Positions 1-8,736 of a DNA stretch of 64,000 nucleotides are shown piece by piece (positions within the stretch are counted from its first letter, which is position 1; each line of letters starts with the position of its first letter). The translations under genes were made by a program, and so were the position numbers. Source of the DNA: Dechloromonas hortensis (GTDB lineage: Bacteria > Pseudomonadota > Gammaproteobacteria > Burkholderiales > Rhodocyclaceae); NCBI RefSeq assembly GCF_009469765.1, contig NZ_SSSQ01000006.1, positions 124,001 to 188,000 of the forward strand, written 5' to 3'. The notes below the pieces were generated by a model. The model was given only the letters and a program-made list of their open reading frames with translations. It did not search any database and was not told the DNA's origin.

Positions 1-1650
1 TGGCGAGAATATGTCCAGGCCGCAATTAAGGATGCCGCAACCAGCGAGCAGAAGAGTGCTGATTGGGTATTGCAAACATCAACCAAGGATGATCTGACAC
101 TGGAAGGTAGCCCTGAGCAGATTCAGAAATCTTTGATCGCCATGTACAAGCGGGATTATGCGGAGGAGTGGAAGCAATTTGTTCTGGGGGTCAGTGTTTC
201 CTCCTTCGAAACCTTTCCTGACGCTGTATCGGCGATGCATCGCTTAGGCGATCCACAAGGCTCGCCGATCGGCACCCTGATCAAGGTGGTTTTTGACCAG
301 ACAGCCTGGGATAACCCAGCGATCGCCAATCTCGGCCTTGAGCGTGCGCAAAAAGGGTTTATTGAATGGTTCAAGCGCTCAATTTTGCAAATGTCGCCCG
401 GCCGGGTCCAACTCGACGTCAATGTTTCGGGAAAGACAGCGGAGGTTCCGATGGGCCCGATCGGCAAGGAGTTTGCCGGTTTTGGACGTTTGGTCATGCC
501 GCGTGACAAAGCCGATCCTCTGGTCGACACCTACCTCAAGCAGCTTTCCAAGGTACGCACACGCCTGAATCAGCTAAAGAACCAAGGGGATCCGGGGCCT
601 GGATCACTCAAGTTGATGCGTGAAACGATTGATGGCGGCGGCTCCGAGCTCGCTGAAACCTTGCGTTTCGTGGACGAGCAGATGTTGACCGGAATGCCCG
701 ATGGTCAAAAAGCAGTACTCCGCCCGCTTTTGCTTCGCCCATTGCTGCAGTCATATGCTGCAATCATCAAGCCGGCTTCTGATGACTTGAACAAGACATG
801 GGAAGCCCTGGTTTATGAACCGTTCAACCGCAAATTGGCAATCAAATATCCGTTTACCGCCCGATCCAATATCGAAGCATCGCCAGTCGAGATTGCCCAG
901 GTATTCGGCCCGGAAGGTGCGATTGCCAAATATGTCGAGTCGGCGATGGGGCCGCTGGTTGTCCGCCGGGGCAACACCGTTACGCCACGGACCTGGGGGG
1001 ATCTCGGGATAACCCTGCAGCCTGAGTTCATGAGTGATTTTGCGCGCTGGGTTTCGCCGCTCGAGGGGGGGGCGGCCTCTGAGGCTGGAACTGGAAGCGC
1101 CGGCCAGGCGCAAACCGTATTCATGCTGCGCCCACAAGCCTCACCAGGAACGACCGGCTACGTCATTGAAATTGACGGTCAGAAACTGAGTTATCGAAAT
1201 GGTGCCGCTCAATGGGCCAATTTCATCTGGCCGAATGCGTCTGGTGCCTCGGGGGCTCGTATTACCGCCACGACATTTGAAGGAAAAATCATCGAAGTCA
1301 TCAATATTCCTGGACGTTTCGGTCTGGAAAAAATGATCAATGCAGCTAAACGCACACGTCAGCAGGACGGTACTTTTCGTCTGACATGGGGTGTTGAAGA
1401 TGTCGAGATTGCAGTTGATCTCAGATTGGTCAGCAGCGCTCAGGCTCAGGCCGCAGGTAAAAATGAAGAGGGCGGCGGGGCGCGTGGTCTTGGCGGGCTT
1501 GTCCTGCCCAAAAGCGTCACTGCCTCGACATCGAACGGATACCAAAACCCGGCCGCTGAAGGCGTCGTTCCGGTCGGTGTTACGCCCCAGTCGATGCCGC
1601 AGGCATCACGTGCGACAGCGCCGGCGCCCGTAGTGGGGAGCGCGTTATGA
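1..1650 (+). CDS. tssM: Type VI secretion membrane-complex protein TssM (IcmF), C-terminal part
   Basis: The reading frame is open from the first base, so only the last 549 residues are visible and the N-terminal membrane segments and any NTPase domain lie outside the window. The visible part matches the periplasmic IcmF/TssM region. It includes a C-terminal stretch around residues 290-350 (GPEGAIAKYVE, RTWGDLGI, PEFMSDFARWVSPL) typical of the beta-rich TssM tail that binds the TssJ lipoprotein. TssM spans the inner membrane and forms the trans-envelope channel with TssL and TssJ. Its stop overlaps the tagF start by 4 bp (ATGA), indicating translational coupling. The Ala/Pro-rich last 40 residues look disordered. 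Identification is confident from the neighbouring T6SS genes and the motifs. Confidence 0.9.
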   Translation, partial: WREYVQAAIKDAATSEQKSADWVLQTSTKDDLTLEGSPEQIQKSLIAMYKRDYAEEWKQFVLGVSVSSFETFPDAVSAMHRLGDPQGSPIGTLIKVVFDQTAWDNPAIANLGLERAQKGFIEWFKRSILQMSPGRVQLDVNVSGKTAEVPMGPIGKEFAGFGRLVMPRDKADPLVDTYLKQLSKVRTRLNQLKNQGDPGPGSLKLMRETIDGGGSELAETLRFVDEQMLTGMPDGQKAVLRPLLLRPLLQSYAAIIKPASDDLNKTWEALVYEPFNRKLAIKYPFTARSNIEASPVEIAQVFGPEGAIAKYVESAMGPLVVRRGNTVTPRTWGDLGITLQPEFMSDFARWVSPLEGGAASEAGTGSAGQAQTVFMLRPQASPGTTGYVIEIDGQKLSYRNGAAQWANFIWPNASGASGARITATTFEGKIIEVINIPGRFGLEKMINAAKRTRQQDGTFRLTWGVEDVEIAVDLRLVSSAQAQAAGKNEEGGGARGLGGLVLPKSVTASTSNGYQNPAAEGVVPVGVTPQSMPQASRATAPAPVVGSAL

Positions 1651-2630
1651 GCAATACAATTGCCGTATCGGCGACCTGTTTCGGAAAAATTCCGTCTCGT
1701 GGCGATTTTGTAAAGGGAACAGGACAGCACCAACTGATAAATCTACTCGATCGCTGGGTCTCGCAGACGATGGAGCGTTGGTCGGAAGACCCGCGTTGGA
1801 AGATTGGCTACGATAATTCCCGTTCCGTGGATTTTGCCTTTGTTGGAGCGAGAAGCCGATTATCGGTAGTCGGTCACTTGAAACCGAGTACTGACTCGTC
1901 AGGCCGCCGCTTTCCATTCATTACCGCTGCCACCATCGAGCGGGACGATTCCCTGATGTTCCGTTGTGCGCCGGCCGGGCTCGAACTGGTTTTTGGTACC
2001 TTGGCAAAAATCTCCGATTCCGGTGTGCAAGGGACGGAGCTTGGGCTAGTGCTTGCCGAACTCGAGGCTATGAACTGTGCCGTCAGTTTTGAGTTAGCCA
2101 TTCAGGCAGACCCACTGGGAAACTTTGTTCGGCGAACAACGATCGACTCATTGGCTGGCATGCTCGACGTTTCCGGAGTCGATGCGATTCGCCGGATTAT
2201 TCTCGCCATAGGCTTATTGATGCGCCCCGTTCTGGGTCAAGGAAGCGTCTCGGTCGAGAAAGATATCGTTCTTCCTTTGCCATCGGATGAGCGCCAGAGA
2301 AATCTGGTTGCCGGGCTATGGCTCTACCTCGTTTCAGCATTCCTGCGCAGAACAAGCGTCGAGATGCAAGTTCTCATTGAACATCAGAGCAAGGCCCCCC
2401 ATCTCGTTCTGGGTTTCAACGGTGCATCACCTAGCACGCTGTTGGCAGCACTTTCGCCTGAGACTGTTGAAGAGAAAATAATTTCACTGACCGATCCGGA
2501 ATGGATTGAAGACCAGCCCGACCTGACCAATGACTATGGTGTTGCCAAACTTTCAGCCTATCTTGCCCAGCCTCACATTCCCCTTGAGTTAGCCATCAAT
2601 ACTTTCAGAGAAGTTTTTTTAGGGGAATAA
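1647..2630 (+). CDS. tagF: T6SS-associated protein TagF (ImpM family)
   Basis: This 327-residue protein begins with the characteristic TagF/ImpM N-terminus: a CFGKIPSRGDFVKG motif at about residues 11-24, then LLDRWV and a later GRRFPFI. TagF is a cytosolic post-translational regulator of T6SS assembly in systems where it has been studied, for example as a repressor acting beside the PpkA/PppA/Fha pathway. No kinase, phosphatase or Fha gene is visible here. The start overlaps the tssM stop (ATGA) and the next gene begins 2 bp after its stop, so the three genes form one operon. The protein is longer than the bare TagF domain; residues from about 180 onward are an additional C-terminal region I cannot assign. 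Confidence 0.88.
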   Translation: MSNTIAVSATCFGKIPSRGDFVKGTGQHQLINLLDRWVSQTMERWSEDPRWKIGYDNSRSVDFAFVGARSRLSVVGHLKPSTDSSGRRFPFITAATIERDDSLMFRCAPAGLELVFGTLAKISDSGVQGTELGLVLAELEAMNCAVSFELAIQADPLGNFVRRTTIDSLAGMLDVSGVDAIRRIILAIGLLMRPVLGQGSVSVEKDIVLPLPSDERQRNLVAGLWLYLVSAFLRRTSVEMQVLIEHQSKAPHLVLGFNGASPSTLLAALSPETVEEKIISLTDPEWIEDQPDLTNDYGVAKLSAYLAQPHIPLELAINTFREVFLGE

Positions 2631-2632
2631 GC

Positions 2633-3427
2633 ATGAAACATTCAGTACTCCTCAGTGCCTTGTTTTTCATATTTCAAGCCGCTGTCTTCGCTCAGGGAAA
2701 CGCAGTTTCTGCTCCATCGGTTGCTGACGAAACGGCCAAGGTAGTCGCATCGGGGACAGTGCCTGACGAAGCGTCGCGTGCAGCCATTCTTGGCAAATTA
2801 CGAGACCTCTACGGTGCTGCCAATGTGCTTGATCGCCTGGAGGTTGGTGGTGTGGTTCCACCTACCAACTGGACGGAATACATGACCAAAATTCTCAATC
2901 CCAACCTGAAGCAAGTGCGCAAGGGGCAGATGCAGGTCAGTGGCACCCAAATCGCAATCAGGGGCAATGTCTCAAATGAAGCGTCACGTCAGCAGGTGGT
3001 TAGCGAACTGGCAACAGCATTGAATCCGACCTATACCGTCGATAACGGCCTCGTCGTCTCCGGTGGTGGGGCTCAGAGTGTGCTGGACAAGACCTTGTCG
3101 AACCGCGTGGTTGAGTTCGAGAGCGGCTCTGCGACACTGACACCGGCCGGGCGGGTCATCCTTGACGAGATGGCGGCAGCCATCAAGCAAGTCGGCACCC
3201 CGAAAGTTCAGGTGATTGGTCACACCGACAGTAGCGGCAACAGACTAGCAAATGTTGGGCTTAGCCTGGCCCGTGCAAATACGGTGCGTGCTTACCTGAT
3301 CGACATCGGCATCCCCGGTGAGTCGTTGAGTGCGCTCGGTTCCGGGCCGGATTATCCGCTTACCACCAATGACAGCGCGGAGGGGAGAGCAAAAAATCGG
3401 CGCATCGAGTTCCGGCTGGCCAATTGA
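2633..3427 (+). CDS. Secreted OmpA-family peptidoglycan-binding protein of the T6SS locus
   Basis: This 264-residue protein has a clear signal peptide (about residues 1-20, ending AVFAQG). Two BON-like segments (about 30-90 and 95-140) are followed by an OmpA/MotB peptidoglycan-binding domain (about 155-264) with VIGHTDSSGN, LSLARANTVRAYL and the terminal AKNRRIEF signature. It should sit in the periplasm and attach to peptidoglycan, plausibly anchoring the T6SS membrane complex as TagL-type proteins do. Unlike classical TagL it has no retained transmembrane helix, so I do not assign that name. It follows tagF by 2 bp with an AGGGGAA ribosome site and is the last gene of the tssM operon. Confidence 0.8.
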   Translation: MKHSVLLSALFFIFQAAVFAQGNAVSAPSVADETAKVVASGTVPDEASRAAILGKLRDLYGAANVLDRLEVGGVVPPTNWTEYMTKILNPNLKQVRKGQMQVSGTQIAIRGNVSNEASRQQVVSELATALNPTYTVDNGLVVSGGGAQSVLDKTLSNRVVEFESGSATLTPAGRVILDEMAAAIKQVGTPKVQVIGHTDSSGNRLANVGLSLARANTVRAYLIDIGIPGESLSALGSGPDYPLTTNDSAEGRAKNRRIEFRLAN

Positions 3428-3433
3428 CATAAA

Positions 3434-3463
3434 CTGCCGTAGGGGCGTGAGCCTCTACGGCAG
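3434..3463. terminator. Bidirectional hairpin between convergent ompA-like gene and tssA
   Basis: CTGCCGTAGGGGC, loop GTGA, GCCTCTACGGCAG forms a 13-bp stem with one G-U pair, located between two convergent stop codons. On the minus strand the stem is followed by TTTATG; there is no long T run on the plus strand. It most likely serves both operons. Confidence 0.7.
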
Positions 3464-3470
3464 ATTGCCT

Positions 3471-4550
3471 TTAAGCGGACTCGCTGGTTATTGCCTCGAT
3501 ACCGAGCAACTCCTCCATCCGGGAGAGCGCACTGTCATCCTTGACGACGGTCCGTAGCCACTCATGCAGTGGCATTCGCCCCCATTTGGCGGCCTTGTCG
3601 GCCAAATAGGCAACAGGACTGTGCGGTTCTGTACGACGGAAAAAGGCAGCAATCTTTTGCAGTTGGTCAATTGCTTGGTCTCGGGAGCAAATCGAAGCAT
3701 TTTCGGGCAGATCACTCGCGCCATTAATACTTGGTTCCAGCCGTTCGGTCCGTTTGGGTGACGAGGAAACTAAAGTATTTTCTGCTGGCTTCACGCTGTT
3801 AGTTCCGGCATGACGGCGAAAGAAATGGTCGATGTCATCAAGCGCATCGAATACAGGGACGAAGCTGGGGGCATCATCGCCCATCTTTTGGTCAAGTATT
3901 GCTTCGAGTGCTTTAACTGAGCTTCTGAGATGCTCAGCATCCTCTAGCTGCCCTTTGAAGTAGCTTACGGAGGTGTCTTTCAGAGCTGCTTCAAAACTTT
4001 CCTGAGTTACATGAGCCGAACGTAGCAAGTCATCGGCAATGCCGGGGTTGCATCCGATGGTTTTAGCCATTGCGCGTGCTGACTCTTGATCGCTTGAAGA
4101 GAAATTTCCCTTGGTCGACTGGGTCAGCGGTGTTTCGCGAATCAATCGCAAGGTCTGGGTAGTCAACCAGTCGAGTAACCCGATTCGCGGTTCAAAATCG
4201 CCATCTTCCGGCAAGGGATGGATGTCATTCCAGAACTCTTCGCACAATCCGCCAAGCAGGGCATAGCCATCAGCCAGTCCCGCCAGGCTCGAGAGCTTGC
4301 CTTTTGCTTCGATCAGCCAAGCCACTACCCGCATGTCCTTGGTTTTTTGAGCCAGAAGGTCTTCGCTGCTGCGAATTACTTTTTCCCAGTTGGCTTCCTT
4401 GAATTCGGATACCCACTCTCCCTGGGCCAGCGTCGGGTCATCAAAACGACGCGCCTCCTGAATGGCGTCGAACTCAGCGGAAAAAATCATATCTTCGCCA
4501 CAGAGGCCGTGAGCGGACTCCAGTGGCCGAAGCAGATGCTCGAAACTCAT
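3471..4550 (-). CDS. tssA: Type VI secretion protein TssA (ImpA family)
   Basis: The 359-residue protein starts at MSFEHLLRPL, preceded by a GCAAGG ribosome site. An ATG 144 bp further upstream would add an unlikely tail overlapping tssL. The N-terminal ImpA_N domain (about residues 5-130) contains SAEFDAIQEARR and the WxxEAKGKLSSLAGLADGYALL stretch. The C-terminus carries the SPVAYLADKAAKWGRMPLHEWL motif seen in TssA proteins. TssA is a cytosolic cap protein that recruits baseplate components and coordinates sheath polymerisation. It is the last gene of the tssJ-K-L-A operon. The middle, about 250-290, is Ser/Pro/Glu-rich and probably a linker. Base composition is lower in GC than the tssE-vgrG half of the locus. 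Confidence 0.88.
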   Translation of the reverse strand: MSFEHLLRPLESAHGLCGEDMIFSAEFDAIQEARRFDDPTLAQGEWVSEFKEANWEKVIRSSEDLLAQKTKDMRVVAWLIEAKGKLSSLAGLADGYALLGGLCEEFWNDIHPLPEDGDFEPRIGLLDWLTTQTLRLIRETPLTQSTKGNFSSSDQESARAMAKTIGCNPGIADDLLRSAHVTQESFEAALKDTSVSYFKGQLEDAEHLRSSVKALEAILDQKMGDDAPSFVPVFDALDDIDHFFRRHAGTNSVKPAENTLVSSSPKRTERLEPSINGASDLPENASICSRDQAIDQLQKIAAFFRRTEPHSPVAYLADKAAKWGRMPLHEWLRTVVKDDSALSRMEELLGIEAITSESA

Positions 4551-4594
4551 TGTTGTATACCTTGCTCGAAAGATTATGTTGGACGGCCTAGCGG

Positions 4595-5368
4595 TCAGGG
4601 AAGGGTTATGGTTAGCGTGGGGGCGCGTGGGGCGAGTTGAATGATGTTTTTGAACGGCGATAGCGCTTGCGCAACAGTCGTGTCGGCATGCCAATTAAGC
4701 CCGGCATAGGCCATCAGGCCGAGCAAGGCCAGTACCGATGTGATGACCCAAACAGGGATGTTGCGCTTGATGGCGTTGGCAATGCTGTCCGGGGCGGCCC
4801 AGTGGGGGGCGAAGGCGGCGGCCTTTCCTTTGATGTGCGCGATTTGTTCACCAAGCTGAGCAGTAAGGTATTTCAGTTTCTCCGGGCCTTCCAGCAAGTA
4901 ACGTCCTTTGAAGCCAACGAGCAGGCACATATGGAAAACTTCCAGCGCGTTTATCCGACTGGAGCCGCCATTGCGGGCGGCCTCAAGTTTGTCGAAAAAG
5001 TGTTCACCGGCTAGCTGGTCGCCAAAAAGTACCAGTTGCAGCGGTCGACGTTCCCAAATTTCACGAATATTCATTCCCGAAGCGAGAATGGCTTCATCGA
5101 CCGCGGCGCAGAAAGCGTACTTTGCATCAAAAATGTCTTCGGCATTGAATTTGTGTTTTTTGGCTGCTCGCTCGAATTGATCGAGGAATTTCTGGATGTT
5201 GCCGGAGAACTCGTCGCTATCTTTTGGGCTGCTGCGGTTGTTTAGCAGGATGAGCATGTAAAAGCCGTCATATAGCAAATCGACAAGGCTTCGGGCCGGC
5301 TGCTCGCTCATTGGCTGCTGGGTATCTGCGCTTGGGGCGATGGAGAAGAGACTGGGGGCGAGGGTCAT
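4595..5368 (-). CDS. tssL: Type VI secretion protein TssL (DotU/IcmH family)
   Basis: This 257-residue protein has the DotU cytoplasmic domain (SLVDLLYDGFYMLILLNN at about 27-44, then YAFCAAVDEAIL, WERRPLQLVLFGDQLAGEHFFDKL, and EVFHMCLLVGFKGRY). One transmembrane helix (about 207-226, VWVITSVLALLGLMAYAG) follows near the C-terminus, giving a tail-anchored inner-membrane topology. A short periplasmic tail follows and no OmpA peptidoglycan-binding domain is fused, which fits the separate OmpA-type protein encoded nearby. The start is fixed by an ATGA overlap with the tssK stop. TssL joins TssM and TssJ in the membrane complex. Confidence 0.93.
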   Translation of the reverse strand: MTLAPSLFSIAPSADTQQPMSEQPARSLVDLLYDGFYMLILLNNRSSPKDSDEFSGNIQKFLDQFERAAKKHKFNAEDIFDAKYAFCAAVDEAILASGMNIREIWERRPLQLVLFGDQLAGEHFFDKLEAARNGGSSRINALEVFHMCLLVGFKGRYLLEGPEKLKYLTAQLGEQIAHIKGKAAAFAPHWAAPDSIANAIKRNIPVWVITSVLALLGLMAYAGLNWHADTTVAQALSPFKNIIQLAPRAPTLTITLP

Positions 5369-6708
5369 GGGGTAACGGCAATCATTTCAATTTTGAGGTC
5401 GCGGTAACTTTCCGGTGCGTAAATCATTACTGATTGAGCTTTCAGCATCCGCTCATACAACTGGCCGTGTGCATCCAGGGCGAAGTAACAGGCACCGGGG
5501 CGAACCGGGATAGGCGCCGGGACTTGTGCCGCATGGGTGAGGCGGACGCCGGACATGGCTGAGAGAACAAGCTTTTCGACATCGTCCGGGGCGCCAATTT
5601 TGATCCGTAGCGGAATGGATTCGATGATTTCTGACTGTGGGTGAGATGCAGTAATGGAGAGATAGAACGCTGTTTCGCCGTTGATTTTTTCCGAGTCCAG
5701 GTGCCCTGCATAAAAAGCTGGTTTTGGCTGGCTTAGGGCGATTGCGAAATAACGGGTAGAAATGACGGTATCGAGCAATTCACGCAGTATCTGATCGATG
5801 CGGGCGAAGCAGGGGCCCGGTTGAAGATGGTCGTAGGTGGGGAGGTCGTTCAGCGAGTGGCCCTTGGAGAATGTCATTAGCCCGCCGGCCAGACGCAGCA
5901 GTTCCAGAAACAGGCGCTCCGGAGAACTATCCGGGTTGCGAAAAAGGTGGGTCAAGGTGGCGCAAGCGCTACTGGCTGTGTGCAGGAGCCAGAATGAAGC
6001 GATATCGCCGGATCGAAATTCGATGATGTTTTTGGATGGCTCACGGTGAAAGCCATAAAGCGCCTCGACTTTGGCCAGCAGGGCATCAATTTGGCGCCTC
6101 AACAGCATGTACAGACCCGGTGAACTGCGCAGACTGGCCGAAGGCGGGATAAATGACGCATCAACCTCGAAGCCATTGCTCGAGGTGCGGCGAATCCGTG
6201 CGATAGGTAAAGTTAGAAACTGATCGCGAGGCTCGTTGGATGATTTCAGATGACCAATTTGACTGAGCGTTGAAATATCTGCTTCTGCAGCTTCGGTAAA
6301 GAGGTCGGATGTTTCGCGAGGGACGATCAGATAGCGTGCCAGGCCTGAGTCGGACGCGTTTTCGACGCAATTTCCACCGTGCGCGTTGAGTTGGTGCAAG
6401 GCGAGGAAAAATTCCGTTGTCCCATCTTCCGAAACTGCCGAGGCAAGGGAGAGCGGCGGAGGTAAAAGATCCGCATCAGGTGCCGTAAAAAAATCCCCGT
6501 TGGGGAAAATTACGTCGATTCGGTTGAAGCGGAGAACACCGCTTTTCAGGGACTCAAGGTCAAGATCGAGGTCCCGCACCCCCCAGGCAAATGGATTGGC
6601 CGAGAGCATGCTTTTCTTGCTGTGGGCCTCGACGTATGCATCTTGTTGTTGAAAGTGTTGGGGGCGGAGAAATAGTCCCTCACCCCACAGGATTTTTGCA
6701 TTGTTCAT
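5365..6708 (-). CDS. tssK: Type VI secretion baseplate protein TssK
   Basis: At 447 residues this has the normal TssK length. It opens with the diagnostic KILWGEGLFLRPQHFQQQD sequence (residues 5-23). The rest contains FNRIDVIFPNGD, FYLSITASHPQSEIIESIPLRIKIG and YFALDAHGQLYERM, as expected for the TssK shoulder, neck and head domains. TssK is a trimer that links the baseplate wedge (TssF/TssG) to the cytosolic parts of TssL and TssM. It starts 4 bp after the tssJ stop and overlaps tssL by 4 bp. Confidence 0.93.
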   Translation of the reverse strand: MNNAKILWGEGLFLRPQHFQQQDAYVEAHSKKSMLSANPFAWGVRDLDLDLESLKSGVLRFNRIDVIFPNGDFFTAPDADLLPPPLSLASAVSEDGTTEFFLALHQLNAHGGNCVENASDSGLARYLIVPRETSDLFTEAAEADISTLSQIGHLKSSNEPRDQFLTLPIARIRRTSSNGFEVDASFIPPSASLRSSPGLYMLLRRQIDALLAKVEALYGFHREPSKNIIEFRSGDIASFWLLHTASSACATLTHLFRNPDSSPERLFLELLRLAGGLMTFSKGHSLNDLPTYDHLQPGPCFARIDQILRELLDTVISTRYFAIALSQPKPAFYAGHLDSEKINGETAFYLSITASHPQSEIIESIPLRIKIGAPDDVEKLVLSAMSGVRLTHAAQVPAPIPVRPGACYFALDAHGQLYERMLKAQSVMIYAPESYRDLKIEMIAVTP

Positions 6709-6712
6709 TTTT

Positions 6713-7354
6713 TCAGGATTGGTACGGATTGCATTGAACGCCTACCAGTGACTGAACGCTCTCAGGACTGATCTCGGCGACCAGGGAGCCCTTGCTGGCG
6801 GTGAGTGCGCAAGCGTGGGCGCCAACGGTAATACCCGCACCAAACGAGTTCTTTGTGTCGAATGCGAGTTTCCAGCGATACGAGTAGGGGGTGCGAAACA
6901 GCCCGACGACCCCAATCGTTGTCGCATCGCCAGGGACCTTTAGTTGAAGATCATAGGTTTTCCCGGGCAGCACAGTGATTTCGCGAACTGAAATCAATTC
7001 TTCGCCGAATGCCTCCTTTTCGCTGTCAGCCGTCGATGTTTGCGGGTAGGTTAGTGTCTTCAGGCGCTCCGGGGAGCGCAGAACATACATTTTCAAGACC
7101 AGCGATAGCGGCTTCCCGCTATTGGCCAAATTCAACTGGTCGCCAGCAAATACCCGAACTGACAGGTCGGTCATCTTTTTGCTTGGGTCGCCGCCATCCT
7201 TTTTCATCACCCCGGACACCTCGAGCACCATGCCGACTGCACTGCCTGCCATTTGCAGTGCTGACATCGATGCACACCCGGCAAAAAGTGTGCAGAGCAG
7301 GGCGAGTGCGAAAAGCGACGGAGATGTAGAAGTTATTCGATTTGCCTTTGTCAT
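6713..7354 (-). CDS. tssJ: Type VI secretion outer-membrane lipoprotein TssJ
   Basis: Starting at MTKANRITS, the protein has 213 residues with a lipoprotein signal: a hydrophobic run SLFALALLCTLFAGC places the lipidated Cys at about residue 27. The body resembles the TssJ/VasD/SciN transthyretin-like fold, with LSVRVFAGDQLN, PLSLVLKMYVL, and ITVLPGKTYDLQLKVPGDATTIGVVGLF. TssJ sits on the inner face of the outer membrane and binds the C-terminal domain of TssM. A 60-bp extension to an upstream ATG is possible but would put charged residues before the signal. It is the first gene of the minus-strand operon and faces the divergent promoter region. Confidence 0.88.
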   Translation of the reverse strand: MTKANRITSTSPSLFALALLCTLFAGCASMSALQMAGSAVGMVLEVSGVMKKDGGDPSKKMTDLSVRVFAGDQLNLANSGKPLSLVLKMYVLRSPERLKTLTYPQTSTADSEKEAFGEELISVREITVLPGKTYDLQLKVPGDATTIGVVGLFRTPYSYRWKLAFDTKNSFGAGITVGAHACALTASKGSLVAEISPESVQSLVGVQCNPYQS

Positions 7355-7473
7355 GTCGCGGTTTTGTGTATGCGGAATGTCATAAGCATAAATAAACAAG
7401 ATCAAAATATGCATATGTATTGATTATTGCTGGGGCCGTACTGTACTATTTCAGTTTGATCAAAGCAAACCAA

Positions 7474-7490
7474 TTGGCATTTTATATGCG
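7474..7490 (+). promoter_or_regulatory. Sigma-54-like -24/-12 element in the divergent T6SS promoter region
   Basis: The AT-rich 153-bp gap between tssJ (-) and the TPR lipoprotein (+) contains TTGGCATTTTATATGCG. It has the invariant GG-N10-GC spacing of sigma-54 promoters and a good -24 box (TTGGCA). Predicted initiation near 7501 would give a very short leader before the ATG at 7508. No enhancer-binding protein gene is in the window. This is inference from the motif only. Confidence 0.35.
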
Positions 7491-7507
7491 GAACAAATTT
7501 GTGAGGA

Positions 7508-8134
7508 ATGCGTATGTTGCCCCTTGAGAATCTTCGCTATGTTCTTGTTTTAGTTCTAATTGCTGCTTTGTCTGGGTGTGCGACCAATAGTGCCCCGATG
7601 AGCCAAGATGAATTTCTGGCTGCGATGGATAAGTCAAGTCTTAGCGTTGACTCGCTGCTAAGCAAAGGGAATCAGGAGGAGGCGGTAAAAGTCCTTGGTG
7701 AATTGGCCAAGAAAAATCCCGGACGCAAAGAACCTTGGGTACGTATGGCAAAGGTTTATTTCGATGCCGAGAACTATGCGCAGGCGATCATTGCATCCGA
7801 AGAGGCCCTGCAGCGCGATACGACAGACCGTACTGCGAAAAGTATTAGAGCTGTTTCTGGATTGCGGGTCGCTACGCAGTCGTTGTTCGATCTGCGTAGT
7901 GATGTCGAGTTGAAGGGGAATGCCCGCTCCGATGCGGTTGGCCTGGCAAAAGTGATGCGGGAGACGCTGGGCGAGGATGTCTTGGTACCCCCGGCTGAGC
8001 TTGAGGCCAGGAGGAAGAGGGAGGCCGCCATGCGGGCAAAGCCTCGCCCGGTTCCAAAGAAAGCAGATGGAACGAGCGATGCGGCACCCGCGCCAGCGTC
8101 ATCGGGGGCCAATCCGTTCAGCGTGTTGAGGTAA
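7508..8134 (+). CDS. TPR lipoprotein at the head of the tssB operon
   Basis: This 208-residue protein has a lipoprotein signal (VLVLVLIAALSGC, lipidated Cys near residue 24). At least one tetratricopeptide pair follows at about residues 50-125 (GNQEEAVKVLGELAKKNPGRKEPWVRMAKVYFDAENYAQAIIASEEALQRD, shown only in part here as evidence of TPR spacing). The C-terminal 60 residues are rich in Arg, Pro and Ala. It is not one of the thirteen core Tss proteins, but TPR lipoproteins are common accessory genes at this place in betaproteobacterial T6SS loci. Its position at the start of the sheath operon suggests an envelope-side assembly role, which is inference. A GTGAGG ribosome site precedes the start; an alternative ATG lies two codons later. 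Confidence 0.75.
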   Translation: MRMLPLENLRYVLVLVLIAALSGCATNSAPMSQDEFLAAMDKSSLSVDSLLSKGNQEEAVKVLGELAKKNPGRKEPWVRMAKVYFDAENYAQAIIASEEALQRDTTDRTAKSIRAVSGLRVATQSLFDLRSDVELKGNARSDAVGLAKVMRETLGEDVLVPPAELEARRKREAAMRAKPRPVPKKADGTSDAAPAPASSGANPFSVLR

Positions 8135-8223
8135 TTCGCTGGAGCAGATCCATTTTTGTCCAGGAGCCGTTGGGCTGGATGGCTCCGCGTAGTTGTTTTG
8201 AATATCCATTCGGGAGAAGTGTT

Positions 8224-8736
8224 GTGGCGAAAAAAGAGAGTGTTCAAAAGCGCCTGCAGAGGGTTCGTCCGCCGCGCGTTCAGTTGACCTATGACGTCGA
8301 GATCGGAGATGCACTTGAAGTCAAGGAGTTGCCGTTTGTGGTGGGCGTTCTCGGTGACTTTGCCGCGCAGTCCAAGGAGCCACAGGGCAAGGTGCGCGAC
8401 CGCAAGTTCGTGAATGTCGATATGGATAATTTCGATGACGTCATGGAGGCCATGGCGCCACGTACAAGTTTTCGCGTGAAGAACCGTCTGGCTCATGACG
8501 GTGGCGAGATGGGAGTCGATATCCAGTTTGAAAAATTCGAGGATTTTCGGCCAGAGTCCGTTGTTCAACAGGTCGAACCGTTGCGCAAGCTTCAGGAGGC
8601 TCGCGCCAAACTGGCCGACCTGCGTAACAAGCTTGCCGGCAATGAAAAACTTGAGGATCTGCTCAACGATGTCCTGAACAGCACCGAGCAACTACACAGC
8701 CTCGGCGGCCAGAAGAAGGAAGGGGAACTGCAATGA
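8224..8736 (+). CDS. tssB: Type VI secretion contractile sheath small subunit TssB
   Basis: I chose the GTG at 8224 (VAKKESVQKRL) because GGGAGAAG lies just upstream and the resulting 170 residues fit the family. An ATG at 8170 would add an 18-residue tail with no homology. The sequence has the TssB signature RPPRVQLTYDVEIGDA, ELPFVVGVLGDFAAQS, RKFVNVDMDNFDDVMEAMAP and a helical C-terminus. TssB pairs with TssC to build the contractile sheath around the Hcp tube, and its exposed helix is recognised by ClpV. The stop overlaps the tssC start (ATGA). Confidence 0.93.
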   Translation: MAKKESVQKRLQRVRPPRVQLTYDVEIGDALEVKELPFVVGVLGDFAAQSKEPQGKVRDRKFVNVDMDNFDDVMEAMAPRTSFRVKNRLAHDGGEMGVDIQFEKFEDFRPESVVQQVEPLRKLQEARAKLADLRNKLAGNEKLEDLLNDVLNSTEQLHSLGGQKKEGELQ

